Shown here one piece after another: positions 23,226 through 35,177 of a DNA stretch of 64,000 nucleotides. The stretch lies in contig CP136069.1 in NCBI GenBank assembly GCA_032622095.1, positions 122,380,126-122,444,125 of the forward strand, written 5' to 3'. Within the stretch, counting starts at the first letter, position 1; every line of letters begins with the position of its first letter. The stretch is from Siphonodentalium dalli. Its lineage: Eukaryota > Mollusca > Scaphopoda > Gadilida > Siphonodentaliidae. The position numbers and the translations under genes are program-made. The notes beneath the pieces were generated by a model. The model was not told the origin of the DNA. It made no database searches and saw only the letters and a list, made by a program, of their open reading frames with translations.

Positions 23226-25062
23226 AATGTTGGCGTGTCGGTGGTATAATGGCATATATACTAAATACCCGGGGCGTGTCGATAGTATAATGGCACATAT
23301 ACTATATACCCGGGGTGTGTCGATAGTATAATGGCATACTAAATACCCTGGGCGTGTCGATAGTATAATGGCATCTATACTAAATACCCGGGGCGTGTCG
23401 ATAGTATAATGCCACATATACTATATATCCGGGGTGTGTCGATAGTATAATGGCACCTATACTAAATACCATGGGCGTGTCGATAGTATAATGGCACCTA
23501 TACTCAATACCCGGGGCGTGTGACATGTCGATAGTATAATGGCATCTATACTAAATACCTGGGGCGTGTCTATAGTATAATGGCATCTATACTAAATACC
23601 CGCGGCGTGTCGATAGTATAATGGCATCTATACTAAATACCCGGGGCGTGTCGATGGTATAATGGCATCTATACTAAATACCCGGGGCTTGTCGATAGTA
23701 TAATGGCATCTATACTAAATACCCTGGGCGTGTCGATGGTATAATGGCACCTATACTAAATACCCTGGGCGTGTGACATGTCGATAGTATAATGGCATCT
23801 ATACTAAATACCCTGGGCGTGTCGATGGTATAATGGCATCTATACTAAATACCCACGGCGTGTCGATAGTATAATGGCACCTATACTAAATACCCGGGTG
23901 TGTCGATAGTATAATGGCACCTATACTCAATACCCGGGGCGTGTGACATGTCGATAGTATAATGGCATCTATACTAAATACCTGGGGCGTGTCTATAGTA
24001 TAATGGCATCTATAATAAATACCCGCGGCGTGTCGATAGTATAATGGCATCTATACTAAATACCCGGGGCGTGTCGATGGTATAATGGCATCTATACTAA
24101 ATACCCGGGGCTTGTCGATAGTATAATGGCATCTATACTAAATACCATGGGCGTGTCGATGGTATAATGGCACCTATACTAAATACCCTGGGCGTGTGAC
24201 ATGTCGATAGTATAATGGCATCTATACTAAATACCCTGGGCGTGTCGATGGTATAATGGCATCTATACTAATTACCCACGGCGTGTCGATAGTATAATGG
24301 CACCTATACTAAATACCCGGGTGTATCGATAGTATAATGGCACCTATACTCAATACCAGGGGCGTGTGACATGTCGATAGTATAATGGCACCTATACTAA
24401 ATACCCGGGGCGTGTGACATGTCGATAGTATAATGGCATCTATACTAAATACCCGGGGCTTGTCGATAGTATAATGGCATCTATACTAAATACGCGGGGC
24501 GTGTCGATGGTATAATGGCATCTATACTAAATACCCGTGGCGTGTCGATAGTATAATGGCACCTATACTAAATACCCGGGGGTGTCGATAGTATAATGGC
24601 ACCTATACTCAATACCCGGGGCGTGTGACATGTCGATAGTATAATGGCATCTATACTAAATACCCGGGGTGTGTCGATGGTATAATGGCATCTATACTAA
24701 ATACCCGGGGCTTGTCGAAAGTATAATGGCACCTATACTAAATACCGGGGCGTGTCGATAGTATAATGGCACCTATACTAAATACCCGGGGCGTGTCGAT
24801 AGTATAATGGCACCTATACTAAATACCCGGGGAGTGTCGGTAGTATAATGGCATCTATATATACTAAATACCCGGGGTGTCGATAGTATAATGGCACCTA
24901 TACTAAATAGCCGGGGCGGGTCCATAGTATAATGGTGTCTATACTAAATACCCGGGGCGTTTCGATGGTATAATGGCACCTATACTAAATACCCTGGGCG
25001 TGTCGATAGTATAATGGCATCTATACTAAATACCTGGGGCGTGTCGATGGTACAATGACACA
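23226..25062. repeat. 41-bp satellite array (~44 copies) with higher-order structure
   Basis: The unit is GTGTCGATAGTATAATGGCA then TCTATACTAAATACCCGGGGC. Variants include an insertion giving GTGTGACATGTCGATAG, CTCAATAC for CTAAATAC, and CACGG, CTGGG, CGCGG or ATGGG in the GC block. The order of variants repeats: markers such as the CTCAATACCCGGGGCGTG unit recur at 23501, 23934 and 24347, about 413-433 bp apart, so multi-unit blocks have been duplicated. No coding capacity; the minus open frame at 23172-23417 is a repeat translation. Confidence 0.97.
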
Positions 25063-25683
25063 TATAATTGTATCGCGAGGCGATAGGTCATTCGAATTGG
25101 GATTGTGACGAGTTTGTAATTTATGTATATTTTAAACAGTTGAATGTTATGACGACTGAACTCGTTTCTGCCCGACTGTGCTTCGTCTTTTTAATCAGAC
25201 TGTGTCGTGCAATGGCGCATTGTCGTGAGCGTAGTTGGCAGATACCAACTTTTTCACTACTGTTTCTATTTTGGCATGACACTGGTAATCGGATTGCCTG
25301 TATTAATGTGCAATAACTGAACATTCACGTGTGATTGGGTTGGATAAACAGATCCCGCCAATTTGCATGCAGGCCCATATTGCTTGCATGCAAACCTTAT
25401 TCGCGATTATGTACTGTTGAGTTTTATGTTTGGGTGACTATAAGTATGACGTCACCATGCATTCACCAGGTCTGGCACTTTTGCCAATTGCTCTATGTAC
25501 GCCAATCGGCGTATATACCTCTATCGACATATAAAATTGATAGACGCATCACATATCAGCTCAGTTTTATGGGAAATTTACAATAACCACGAAATTCCGC
25601 AACACGTCGTCTATTTCTAGGCTTAGTATGCATGTTTATAATCACAACTAAACACAACAAGAGTCTGAGTCCTTTAACGCCAG

Positions 25684-25808
25684 GTGGTTGTGTGGGATCC
25701 GTCTCGACAAAAAAGCGGTTATGGTGGAGTTCCACAGCGAATTGGTGGATTCTATTAATATATTGAGGCAGACGGCATCACAGGACATGGCTGCATTACT
25801 GGCATGCG
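25684..25808 (+). CDS. Candidate internal exon, unknown protein
   Basis: Acceptor AACGCCAG and donor GTATGT (25809) bracket a 125-nt segment with one open frame giving WLCGIRLDKKAVMVEFHSEL then VDSINILRQTASQDMAALLAC. Composition is protein-like (amphipathic helix). I do not recognise the family. Its phase (1) does not fit the candidate exon at 25928, so the two may not be joined directly. Confidence 0.3.
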
Positions 25809-25927
25809 GTATGTATATCACAACCAAAAACGTTTTTATTATAGCACTACACGACAATCAGCACCAATATACGTAGCATCAATGATAATGTAACGATAAC
25901 GGTTTAACATCTCACCCCTTGAAACAG

Positions 25928-26083
25928 TGTTGTCCGTCTGGAATGGTGCGACTTGGCTCATGCCTTGTTGTCCTCGACATACTCTTTGGGTATGGGGCCT
26001 GTGTGGTGTACATTGGCAGTACACTGCTGGTTTGGAAAATTTCGGCCTGGATTGTATGTTTTTTTCCCTCGTCTGCCCTGTAA
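25928..26083 (+). CDS. Candidate terminal exon with a hydrophobic segment
   Basis: After a weak acceptor (TTGAAACAG) a 52-codon frame reads CCPSGMVRLGSCLVVLDILF then GYGACVVYIGSTLLVWKI and ends PSSAL at TAA, with AATAAA overlapping the stop. The long hydrophobic run suggests a membrane helix. No homology recognised and no confirmed partner exon. Confidence 0.25.
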   Translation, partial: CCPSGMVRLGSCLVVLDILFGYGACVVYIGSTLLVWKISAWIVCFFPSSAL

Positions 26084-26477
26084 TAAAATGAATGTTACTT
26101 TTTCCTCGAGTTTTTACAAGTTTTTAAGAAGTTATTCGTCACTGGAAAGAAAACAAAACACATCGCTTGTCTTTTGGAATAGCACCACACATCCGCATAT
26201 AAGCTATGTATGTCCAGTGACTGTGTTAATTTATAAGCAAAGGTTCATATCAACTTTATTTTTCATGTTCAACATACTGCTTGCGTAAATAGTTTTGATA
26301 TAATTGTATTATTACCTTCAATACTGATCTCAACTTCTCTGTGAACTCTTTATATATCTATGTCATCAAAATAACTGCACGTGAGAAACGTTTCTGCCTG
26401 AAGTGTACTGTAGCTTAATGACTGGGCACTGTAGCGTTTTGACGGTGCGTCTTATTGCGAGCAATTTCTGAAGTAGC

Positions 26478-26520
26478 AGCCCCCCCCCCCCCCCCCCCCC
26501 CCATTGAGCCACCCCCCCCC
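26478..26520. repeat. Poly-C tract
   Basis: A run of about 22 C followed by ATTGAGCCA and a second C run. Likely length-variable and a sequencing-error risk. Confidence 0.95.
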
Positions 26521-27514
26521 TGGTCAATGATTTATAAACTAAAATCCAAACTCCGTGCGCAGTTTTTAGCTGCATTTCTTGTTTTGCTAACGAGAGTTAA
26601 ACAATTTGTCATTTCAGGTTTCCATACATCATAATCTTTCTTATCAAGTTCTTATTAAGGGTGCATTCTGTGCGCGTGCATTTATTCAATGCGGTATGTA
26701 TCATGCGGGCATTTTTACAAATGGCTGCTGTTGAGAATTATCACCAGGTTTACAAATGAACATTTCCATCTATATTCGAGCAGCAATTGTGTAGTTTTGT
26801 GTTATATCGATACATTTATTACTAAACTTTTTATTATGCATGTGAAATATTTACATGGCAAAAAAAGGTACCAGATATACGCTGGGACCGCTTTAATATA
26901 GTGTGTTTCTCTAATTCAACTCACTATCTTTACTGTTGGATAATCTTTGAGCACCTGGCGCAATTCTACACAACGGATTCCACGCTCCAATATTTACGCA
27001 TAACAAAAATATAGGTCCATACAGGTATATACGCCGATTGGCGTACATACAGCAATTGGCAAAAGTGCCAGACCTGTCCACCGGAGCCACATGTGCGATA
27101 AACATAATTTATGCTTTTGCCAATCAACTCAAAACCCACATGTGAACTTTATTCCACAAAGGACACATTTGTACAAACATCCAATTATTTCTCTTCATGT
27201 ATTTGTTATCATTGGTTATCCACATACTTTCATTATCATTATTGTGTAATTCACACGTATATGGATTACTGCATCATTGATTTTTCTCGGAATATTTTAG
27301 TCCTTATGTGTGTGACATGTGGCGCTTCTCAATGCGTAATAGCAATGTCTAGTATAGCTCATATGTCGCATCTGTATGGTCGCTGATGTTTTGAGTTCTA
27401 CATGTAGTTATCTAGGCACTCTGTTCTAAGATTTGTCATTATCTGTATTTCCAGGTTGAAATAAAACATTATACAACCTTGGCGTGGCTCATTTACTTCC
27501 TGAACGAAACAATA

Positions 27515-27806
27515 ATAAATACCCGGGGTATCGATAGTATAATGGCACCTATACTAAATACCCGGGGCGTGTCGATAGTATAATGGCACCTATACTAAAT
27601 ACCCGGGGCGTGTCGATAGTACAATGGCACCTATACTAAATACACGGGGCGTGTCGATGGTATAATGGCACCTATACTAAATACACGGGGCGTGTCGATG
27701 GTATAATGGCACCTATACTAAATACCCGGGGCGTGTCGATGGTATACTGGCACCTATACTAAATACCTGGGGCGTGTCGATGGTATAATGGCACCTATAC
27801 TAAATG
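27515..27806. repeat. Second block of the 41-bp satellite (~7 copies)
   Basis: AAATACCCGGGG, TCGATAGTATAATGGCACC, TATACTAAATAC units identical in type to the array at 23.2-25.1 kb, same orientation, mostly the CACC variant. It ends abruptly in TATACTAAATG/TAGAGC. Confidence 0.95.
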
Positions 27807-27809
27807 TAG

Positions 27810-30800
27810 AGCTTCTCAATACTGGCGATAAACGATTCAAAAATGATGTCAACAAAACACTTAATAATATTACTTTAATGTTCATACATGTATAACAATT
27901 ATCAACATCATTAACGTAACAAGTATGGGCAATATATATATATTGCAAATGTATTTTGCTGTAAGAACTGTTACACTTCGAAGACAAATGTGTGTTTATT
28001 CGGATCAAAAGTATTCTGGGGTATTCACTTTATGAAAAAGGCATGACAATTTGCACATATGTTCATATCCACATACTTATTTATTTAGATGTGGAGCCAA
28101 CCTCAAATCTCACGTACAATACCCACCCATTTTATGTTTTTTTTTCAGAATTTAAAGAGCGTATAATTATTATAGAAATATTATAATGTCGCAATATATA
28201 GCAAGAAAGACTCTGCCAAATATTGTTGACAATTATATTGTCACCATACAAGTTGTGTATAGCCTATAGGGTACAGTTGCGATCACAATTTAACACTGAA
28301 AGCTATGAGGATTTTCCCGATTTGCTCAACACGTCGTGGTGACATCAGTCACAGGTAAGCATATGCCACTTTAATGTGAAAAGCAACAAGCAATATATAG
28401 TTATAACACCAGATACAGTAATATACCAGACTATGGGTCAAATGGCTCAGTAATTACGTCGTCTAATATAAAGTCTAAAGTCAATATTTGCTGAGACTGA
28501 AATATGAGGCGGTTATAAGATGATTGGTGGTATTTTGTTAACAATTGTCAAATGATTAATGCAATTTCGCGCAATAAGGAGTGGTATGGTAACACATTTA
28601 CTATGTAAGTCATGTACCATCCTGTAATATCATGCCGTGCTAAGTTGCCAGTCGATCTTACTAATTTAATATTTGGAACAAAAATAGAAACATCTTTTAA
28701 GCATAGTTATTTTATCCATAAATGTTGGTCGGGATTACCCAAAGTGAAAATGGTGTTATCCGATAATAATCAGGATTTTCAATACGTTGTGATGTCGTGT
28801 ATAACATAATAACCACACACCATCTGCATTCATACAATTAGCTTCCGTAAGAATAAGTACCAATCGCGATATGGTTACACGAACGTTTCCGACGTTCACC
28901 AGGCAATAAAAGTCGACACTTTAAAAAATGATAAATATCTACGTCACTATATACAAGCCGATCGTGTGCACGCGCTCGGTGCGTGGTGTCCGCTTCACAA
29001 AAAGCGACGAACCGCCTATACGTCACTTCGCTGCGTGTTCTTATTGGGAGACTGTGTTGGAATTTGAACAGTATAATGTTACTTACAACTGTTGTGGAAG
29101 TTTTGAAAAGTTGTTCCAATTATTAGTGTATGTATAGTTATAAGAAATGACTTCTGGATTCACACTTTGTTTAATTTCTCTGCCGGTCAAAAACAATGAC
29201 CCCAATCGATCTGCAAGTCAGTTTTAATTGAACACCCTTGTCCATATACCAAAGCATTTTCTCTTTTCTTGTTGCCATAAAAAAGAAATGAATTGTCAGA
29301 ATAACTTGTTTAGGAATTTCTTGAAACATTCTAAAATATAATTCGTTTTTATGAATCACGTTTATAAGTGAAATGGAACACTCCGTTCGTGTGGTCGAAT
29401 GTGAATATCGAATAAAATATTTATTTTAAAAATTGTTTATCCAAATTGACAGCACGCATATATAATTTATATGTAACGACTCACATTGGTCACCGCGCAA
29501 TTGACAAATCGATCTTAGTCAGGTTTGGCGTACATTGAGCAATTCAAACTTATCATTCTGCGACTTTAGTTATTTCCAGACCTTTACCACATGACAAACT
29601 ATCACCAGCTGATCGCCGACGTGGCACAGCCGGTAAAATTTACAGATGCAAGGAAGCCTAATTATCTCCACCACTCTTAGCTAAGCAATCTGGCTCGCGT
29701 ATCCCGCAAACCTGTTCAATCGACACCACGAGTCGACAAGCTATAAAACATGTTGCAAGTAGAATAATTCTTGGTATAATCTTCCGATGTATGCGTGGTA
29801 TATACTCTGGTGAAGATGTTGGCGTCCAATACCAAATTATCAACGAACAATAATTAGATGTGTCGTAACATCGAGAAACTTCAGTCTTGGTGAGAATTTT
29901 GGCATTTTACTCGATATATTATCGTCACACACTTTTGCGAATGGCTGTATCTTGGCGCATAACGATATCGCATGTTGCATCTATATTATATTACTTATAG
30001 ATGCAGTGAATCAATACCTAATGGCATTGTCTTCAAATTAACATATATATAGTAACACACGAGCTCGACATTAAGTGATATTACTATAAACATTAGTGCA
30101 TAACACGAAATTCTCCATAGGGTTCAGTGCTAAAAAAATAAGTTTGAGTTTCATGCTCAGTGATTTATGAGAAATTAAATCTAGCAGATCAGCAATGCCA
30201 AATTGCACCGTTTATCTAAAAAGCGAAAATCTCCATCTGAAATTCAATGTTAAAAGTTTGATCGCAACTGTAACCAGAACAGATTTTTTTTTTAAACCAG
30301 ATAATAATTCATACATCACACTGTTGATATTTTTGTTCTAATAAATTATTCTATGATCATTGTATTTGGGTCCACATTGAATAATACTCGGTACGCTAAA
30401 GATATACTTTGGTATTTCCAACGAAAACCAAGATGCTTGGCCGTCGAAAAATGCGTATACAGATCACGCTCTAATTTTGAATAATCAATGGACGTATTCA
30501 TAAATATTGACAAACTGTTCATATTTCACCTATTACTCGTGAAAAGATCGAAATAATTTTTTTTTTTTTAATTATGGCTAATATTTGAAATATCTATTGA
30601 AATCCCAAGATGGCCGCAAAATTCAAGATGACGGCCAATTTGAAGGTGCTCACATTCAGAAATGAAGGCACGGTGACACCCTGAAGTTTTGCAAATGTTC
30701 ATGCTTTAGTCACAGATTTAACAATTGCCTTGAAAATGGCCTTAATCTATCCCACTATTAAACGGCTTAATTCGCACACGGCTAAATATTATCTCGTACG

Positions 30801-30860
30801 ATGACTGAGTGCATAAACTTATGATGTATATTTATAATCGTATGAATATTGATCAAGTTA
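27810..30860. other. Non-coding interval
   Basis: AT-rich sequence with no supported exon or recognisable repeat family. Open frames at 28612-28809, 28838-29137 and 29171-29359 overlap on both strands and lack domains. Confidence 0.4.
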
Positions 30861-30863
30861 TAA

Positions 30864-30943
30864 GATGCCAGGAATTGAATAATAACACCTTTATAGACGC
30901 ATTAGTGAGTCTATAAAGGTGTTATCATTCAATTCCTGTCATC
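30864..30943. repeat. Small hairpin (arms ~33 bp)
   Basis: GCCAGGAATTGAATAATAAC with ACCTTTATAGAC is mirrored by GTCTATAAAGGTGTTATCAT with TCAATTCCTGTC around a ~10-nt loop (GCATTAGTGA). Probably a short foldback element. Confidence 0.85.
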
Positions 30944-31129
30944 GTATGCATAAAATTAGTAGGTGAGAAATTTAAAGAGGTTTGTACGCAATACCGAACA
31001 TAATTTCATTATATTGAAAATGTATATTGTCATAGTCTTCCGTGCAAACGAACCACCAGAGTGTGGGTAACTAAGCGTATGTGCGTGGAACATTTCATTA
31101 TTTAGGCAGTTGAATCTGTTCGACCCTCA

Positions 31130-31231
31130 CTAGACCAAGTCGTCTCGGTCCATAACAGCTTGTTATATCGGTTCGGTTGATGCTACAACCGATATACCAA
31201 GCTTCCGTGGGCCGAGAAGACTTGGTCTATA
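31130..31231. mobile_element. Short foldback MITE with 8-bp target-site duplication (hAT-like)
   Basis: Arms CTAGACCAAGTCGTCTCGG at the left and CCGAGAAGACTTGGTCTA at the right pair, as do inner TTATATCGGTT and AACCGATATA. GACCCTCA flanks both sides (31122-31129 and 31232-31239). An 8-bp duplication with a terminal TAG is the hAT-superfamily pattern; the superfamily call is inference. Confidence 0.75.
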
Positions 31232-31429
31232 GACCCTCATCCGTATAGCGAAGATTCAATTGTGATAGCGCACATACGTCGGATCATGGGTAGCATACAT
31301 GTATAACGGCAAGAGTTCAGCTTATATTACCTCCCCAAAATGAGACAAATGAGTACATTTCAGACGATATCAAAAGCAATGCAAATGTTTTATGTACGCC
31401 TGTTTGCTGAACTTATTAATGGGATACTC

Positions 31430-32134
31430 TCACCATAAAAGTCGGTAAGATCGATACACAGACTTCTCAGAAGGCGACGAAGGGCACGGTCTTAGGCAAA
31501 TGTGGAAATGATACACGTGATTAGATTTCGTGCTCAAGCTATAGTTGACGCCTGTTGTCACATTGTGGTACCACTTTGGACTAGACTCAATGGAATAACA
31601 AATACATCGGCCAACCATATACCTAAATTCAATGTAAACAGTCGAAACGGTTGAATTGCCATTGTGATTGTGGGAATTTAGAGAACGTGAAATGTTTATA
31701 CTATGCTGCATGTATAGCCACCACCAATGGATCTGTCCACACATATTCACTGGTGAGAGGAGACGAGACGTCTGCAGAACTAGTTTAATTAGTTTAACAG
31801 CGCTTGCCCTTGTGCTATACCACACCTTAGAACATTCATTATTTTCGCGTTCATTTGTGAAAATTATGACAAGTGTCAACAAACTGAAAAACAGTGTTAT
31901 AGTGATGGATGAATTCGACATCGTGGCGCAAATTACACCGAAAGTCTGCGAGGATAACAAAATTATGGTGAACAAAGAATTTTCATTGCAGTCACTGATT
32001 GTCAGAAAATATCTGCTAATAACTATCTGATTAACAGCTGTGGAAATGTCCATTGTCAGTGGAAGCTGTGTGTCGTTCACCATTATTCTGAAAGCATTGT
32101 AAACATTCATGCAAGCTTTTTGGTGAGCGTGCAA
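31430..32134 (-). CDS. Uncharacterised 234-codon open frame
   Basis: An uninterrupted 705-nt frame is long for such AT-rich DNA. It encodes a hydrophobic N-terminal third (including TLFFSLLTLVIIF) followed by a Cys-, His- and Ser-rich part with several NxS/T sites (HNGNSTV, HNVTTG). It could be an extracellular or membrane glycoprotein, but no family is recognised. A competing 120-codon frame lies on the plus strand (31668-32030), so even the strand is uncertain. It starts 156 nt past the BCAR3-like stop codon on the same strand, so it could also be part of that gene's 3' UTR. Confidence 0.25.
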   Translation of the reverse strand: MHAHQKACMNVYNAFRIMVNDTQLPLTMDISTAVNQIVISRYFLTISDCNENSLFTIILLSSQTFGVICATMSNSSITITLFFSLLTLVIIFTNERENNECSKVWYSTRASAVKLIKLVLQTSRLLSPVNMCGQIHWWWLYMQHSINISRSLNSHNHNGNSTVSTVYIEFRYMVGRCICYSIESSPKWYHNVTTGVNYSLSTKSNHVYHFHICLRPCPSSPSEKSVYRSYRLLW

Positions 32135-32289
32135 TTGAAACCCTTCGGCGTTATTGTTTATATAATACCAGCGAGGTCATCACAACACAAGGATAAATTC
32201 AGAATAGCACCGTAAAAATATAAAACTTAAATGTTCATAGAACCAAAATGTGCCATTATATTGCATCTGGAATTTGAATCCCATCAAAC

Positions 32290-32793
32290 TCAAACAGCTG
32301 TACCATCGTCGTCGGGTGGTTCTACTCGATTGGAAAGAACCGTGAGCAACTGATCAAACTTCTTGTACCGGTACATTCTCTCCACGCCGGCTCCCTTACT
32401 CCCCCAGAGTAGCCGCATGTGGCACTCTGTCCTGAACATATCTAGTAATTCGTTGTCAATGTCAACACCTTCGAGCACCGTGTTTCCATGGATACGATAT
32501 ATTCCTTGTTGAGCAGTTATCACGCGCATTGTATCCAGATGCGCGAGAAGTATATCAAGACCCAGGTTAGCGTCTAGAGACTCCCAGGATAGCAGTTCTG
32601 ATATCGAGTCACTATCTCGTTCAATCAATTCGGCTATGGGAAGTACATGTGGAATGCATACGTTCTGTATCGGTAGTGTACTTGAGCCATCTCGCAGCGA
32701 TCTGTAGCTAGTCCTCAACTTTGTGTCGAACATAAATGCACAGTTGGTGTGATTCTGTCGAAGAATCAGCCATGTGTCCCTTAGTCGAGAGAT
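32290..32793 (-). CDS. BCAR3/SH2D3-like adaptor, last exon (end of CDC25-like domain)
   Basis: Acceptor TTTCCACAG ends at 32794; the exon is open to TGA at 32290-32292 (167 codons). It begins ISRLRDTWLILRQNHT, equivalent to the QISRLEQTW/QITRLEKTW step of vertebrate NSP proteins. Further on are CIPHVLPIAELIERDSDS, IYRIHGNTVLEG, and near the end CHMRLLWGSKGAGVERMYRY then KKFDQLLTVLSNRVEPP, all diagnostic of the family C-terminus. In family members this domain has a Cdc25/RasGEF fold that lacks exchange activity and binds the focal-adhesion-targeting domain of p130Cas/BCAR1. Phase 0 junction with the previous exon. Confidence 0.95.
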   Translation of the reverse strand: MSRLRDTWLILRQNHTNCAFMFDTKLRTSYRSLRDGSSTLPIQNVCIPHVLPIAELIERDSDSISELLSWESLDANLGLDILLAHLDTMRVITAQQGIYRIHGNTVLEGVDIDNELLDMFRTECHMRLLWGSKGAGVERMYRYKKFDQLLTVLSNRVEPPDDDGTAV

Positions 32794-32799
32794 CTGTGG

Positions 32800-35008
32800 A
32801 AATTGTAGAAGAAAGATAATAAATGTACCATCTCTGGCTGCATGACCAGGTATCTGGCTACCCCCCCCCTTTATCAATTGCGTCACCAATTTCAAATGTT
32901 TTATATTGGGTTGTTAATACAGGAACTTTCAAGCACGAAGAAACAAAAAAATGGTATAATTGCATGATTATATATACTTTTACCAAAGATGTAATGATAA
33001 TCAATTGATTTCCGAAGCAAATATTAATTTTGCCTTGTCTGATTTAACATCTATAATTAGATCACTATTTTTTCGGCCTCGGGGTGAACAATATTTGATT
33101 TGAGTCGAGAAACCCACCCTTCAAAGCTCAGATCTATTAAGTGTTTTTTTTTCGAACTGGAATTTCCCAGAACGTGTCATCGCAAATGTAAACACACATT
33201 AGCTGTCACGTGTGATCGGCATGGCATGATATATAACTTGTCTATTTTCATGAACAAAACATGCATGATTATTCATTGGTGAATAGTATACATATGTAAA
33301 TGATTGCCAACTATCACAAGATACTGTCAATATTGTTTCTGGCGATAAATTTCGTCGTCGTTTATTCCGAGAATAATTTCCAATCACCAAGCCACCGCTA
33401 AACGGGACCAAGGTTTGGAGGGTGAGTTCCTCGACTCAAACAAAATAATGTGTGATGTTACATCCGAGACACTTGTGTGTGGATCCACATAAATATCACT
33501 GGAAGGCAACTAATTTTGTTTACAGAAGACCAAACAGTTATCATTCGAACCAAATGTTTTAAATAATGTCACCGCTGAGCCACACAGTCGTGGATATGAA
33601 CGAATTAATGATTCTCCGCTATAATAAATGATAATGGACTATAAATATGACACAGTTGCGAAACCACAGCAAGCGCGATCCATTATGATCTGACGTTGGG
33701 TCGGAAGTAAATACAGATTCCCAACAAGGGTATAATCTCATACAACAGCAGATTATCTACACTCGATCAACATCCACTATACAGCCAACAAAATATATAT
33801 CATCAATGTCATCATCTCATTCTCACTTCCCTTGCATTATATCTGACAACCAGCTTAATCCCCTAAACTATTCTCTCATAACTCAAATCATTCGAAAAAA
33901 CGACTTCATTTCCATCGGAAAACCCACCATGCTCTTCCAACCTACCCCACATAACCCAAATCATCCCAAATGCAACTATTTTGTGTTGAAATACCTATCA
34001 AATTGGCCAACCCTGTGATAAAAACGTGAAGTGTCTTAAGTGACGCTCACATGATGGGCCTTGTCACATGTCAACCGGAAAAGACTGCCAAACGCTTAAA
34101 GCTTTTCTCATTCATATCATCAATGTTAATACTTGTTTTGTAATAGATAATGACTAATATGGAATAAATACTATTTACACCAATCAAATAATTTCCGCCC
34201 TGAAGCCGAATAAATAGTAACTTATGCGTGTTAAATGGTACATATTATCTTTAATGTGTGTGCAGAAATATCAATACATTCCACAATAGATTTTATAAAT
34301 AACTTTGTATTGACTTAGTATGCAACACCATCAGGTAAAATTAATCATGCAACCAGTCATGGCATTCCATAGCTCCAATCACGGGTTGCACAATCAAAGT
34401 CACCCCTCATGTTTAAAAGTTTGCCACTAAAAACGTCCAATATAGATATATCAGGCTACGGGGAACTGTCTAAATAATTGCCAGACAAACGTGAACAAGT
34501 GAATGTAACCTGATATAGTCTATAAAACTATCCACGATAATGTTAGATACATTTTTGGGTATGTGAAAATTCCATACTGACTCAATAATCCACCCACTAC
34601 TTTTCGGCTAGTGGGGTGGCAAGAGTGTCTCCTGTGTGTGTGTCAATTTTGAATTTCCAACAATTTGCACCCCCTCGAACAAAACCCAACTGTTCAAGTC
34701 CTGGATATTTCGTTTGCGGGTTTAAAATGTCTAATTGGTACCTTATACTTTCCAACTATGAACATTTCCAATCTGATACCACTATCGCTGTAAATATTCC
34801 AACTGACGTCTATTTTTATCCAAAAATTTACATAAAATAGGAAAATATTCGTGTTTCGGTTTAAAAAGAAATTCAAATTCCATGTTATATACTGGTGGAA
34901 AGTCAAACTATCAGACCAATTTCAACTGATTTCTGGTTTAAATTTCCAAAATTTCCAAACCAAACGCACTCCCTGTCGCCACGCCCTTGTGTTCGGCTTT
35001 CATCTCAC
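32800..35008. other. BCAR3-like last intron
   Basis: No gene seen. It includes a C-tract (32862-32870). At 34640-34950 it holds text related to the TTGGAAATTTCCAA family of 42.7-43.5 kb (GAATTTCCAACAATTTGC, AATTTCCAAAATTTCCAAAC). Confidence 0.5.
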
Positions 35009-35177
35009 CTGCTGAGAGCTGATGGAATCCATTATATAGGAGAAAGCGAAATGGTTGCCGAGGTTAAACTTCAAGTCTTGAGCTAGTTCCAGCCATCGAC
35101 TGAGCATCGCCGCCCTCTCTGTGCCCATGTTACACGTCAGAATGGTCACGATTACAAACCTCTTCATGCAGTTACAT
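35009..35177 (-). CDS. BCAR3/SH2D3-like adaptor, penultimate exon
   Basis: The acceptor (TTACAG, ending at 35178) and donor GTGAGAT (from 35008) bound a 169-nt exon. Its first base completes Arg from the AG left by the SH2 exon. Translation: CNCMKRFVIVTILTCNMGTE, RAAMLSRWLELAQDLKFNLG, NHFAFSYIMDSISSQQ. This corresponds to the family helix pair ILGCTGxxEDRAAxLxxxIxxAxELxxxMG then SFxAxMxALxMxQ. Tandem conservation of phase and sequence with both flanking exons makes the assignment firm. Confidence 0.95.

Larger units (their letters stand above)
25463..27084. mobile_element. Region bounded by a ~60-80-bp inverted repeat, between two satellite blocks
   Basis: AGGTCTGGCACTTTTGCCAA, TTGCTCTATGTACGCCAATC, GGCGTATATACC at 25469-25521 is the near-exact inverse of 27024-27076. 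Weaker similarity extends inward. The enclosed 1.5 kb carries two candidate exons and a poly-C tract. It may be a DNA-transposon-like element or an inversion scar of the local duplication. Confidence 0.65.

Noticed and set aside
23172-23417. 81-codon repetitive frame
   Set aside because: Translation of the 41-bp satellite.
23226-25062. Possible CRISPR-like array
   Set aside because: Units are contiguous and near identical with no unique spacers, and the genome is eukaryotic; it is a satellite.
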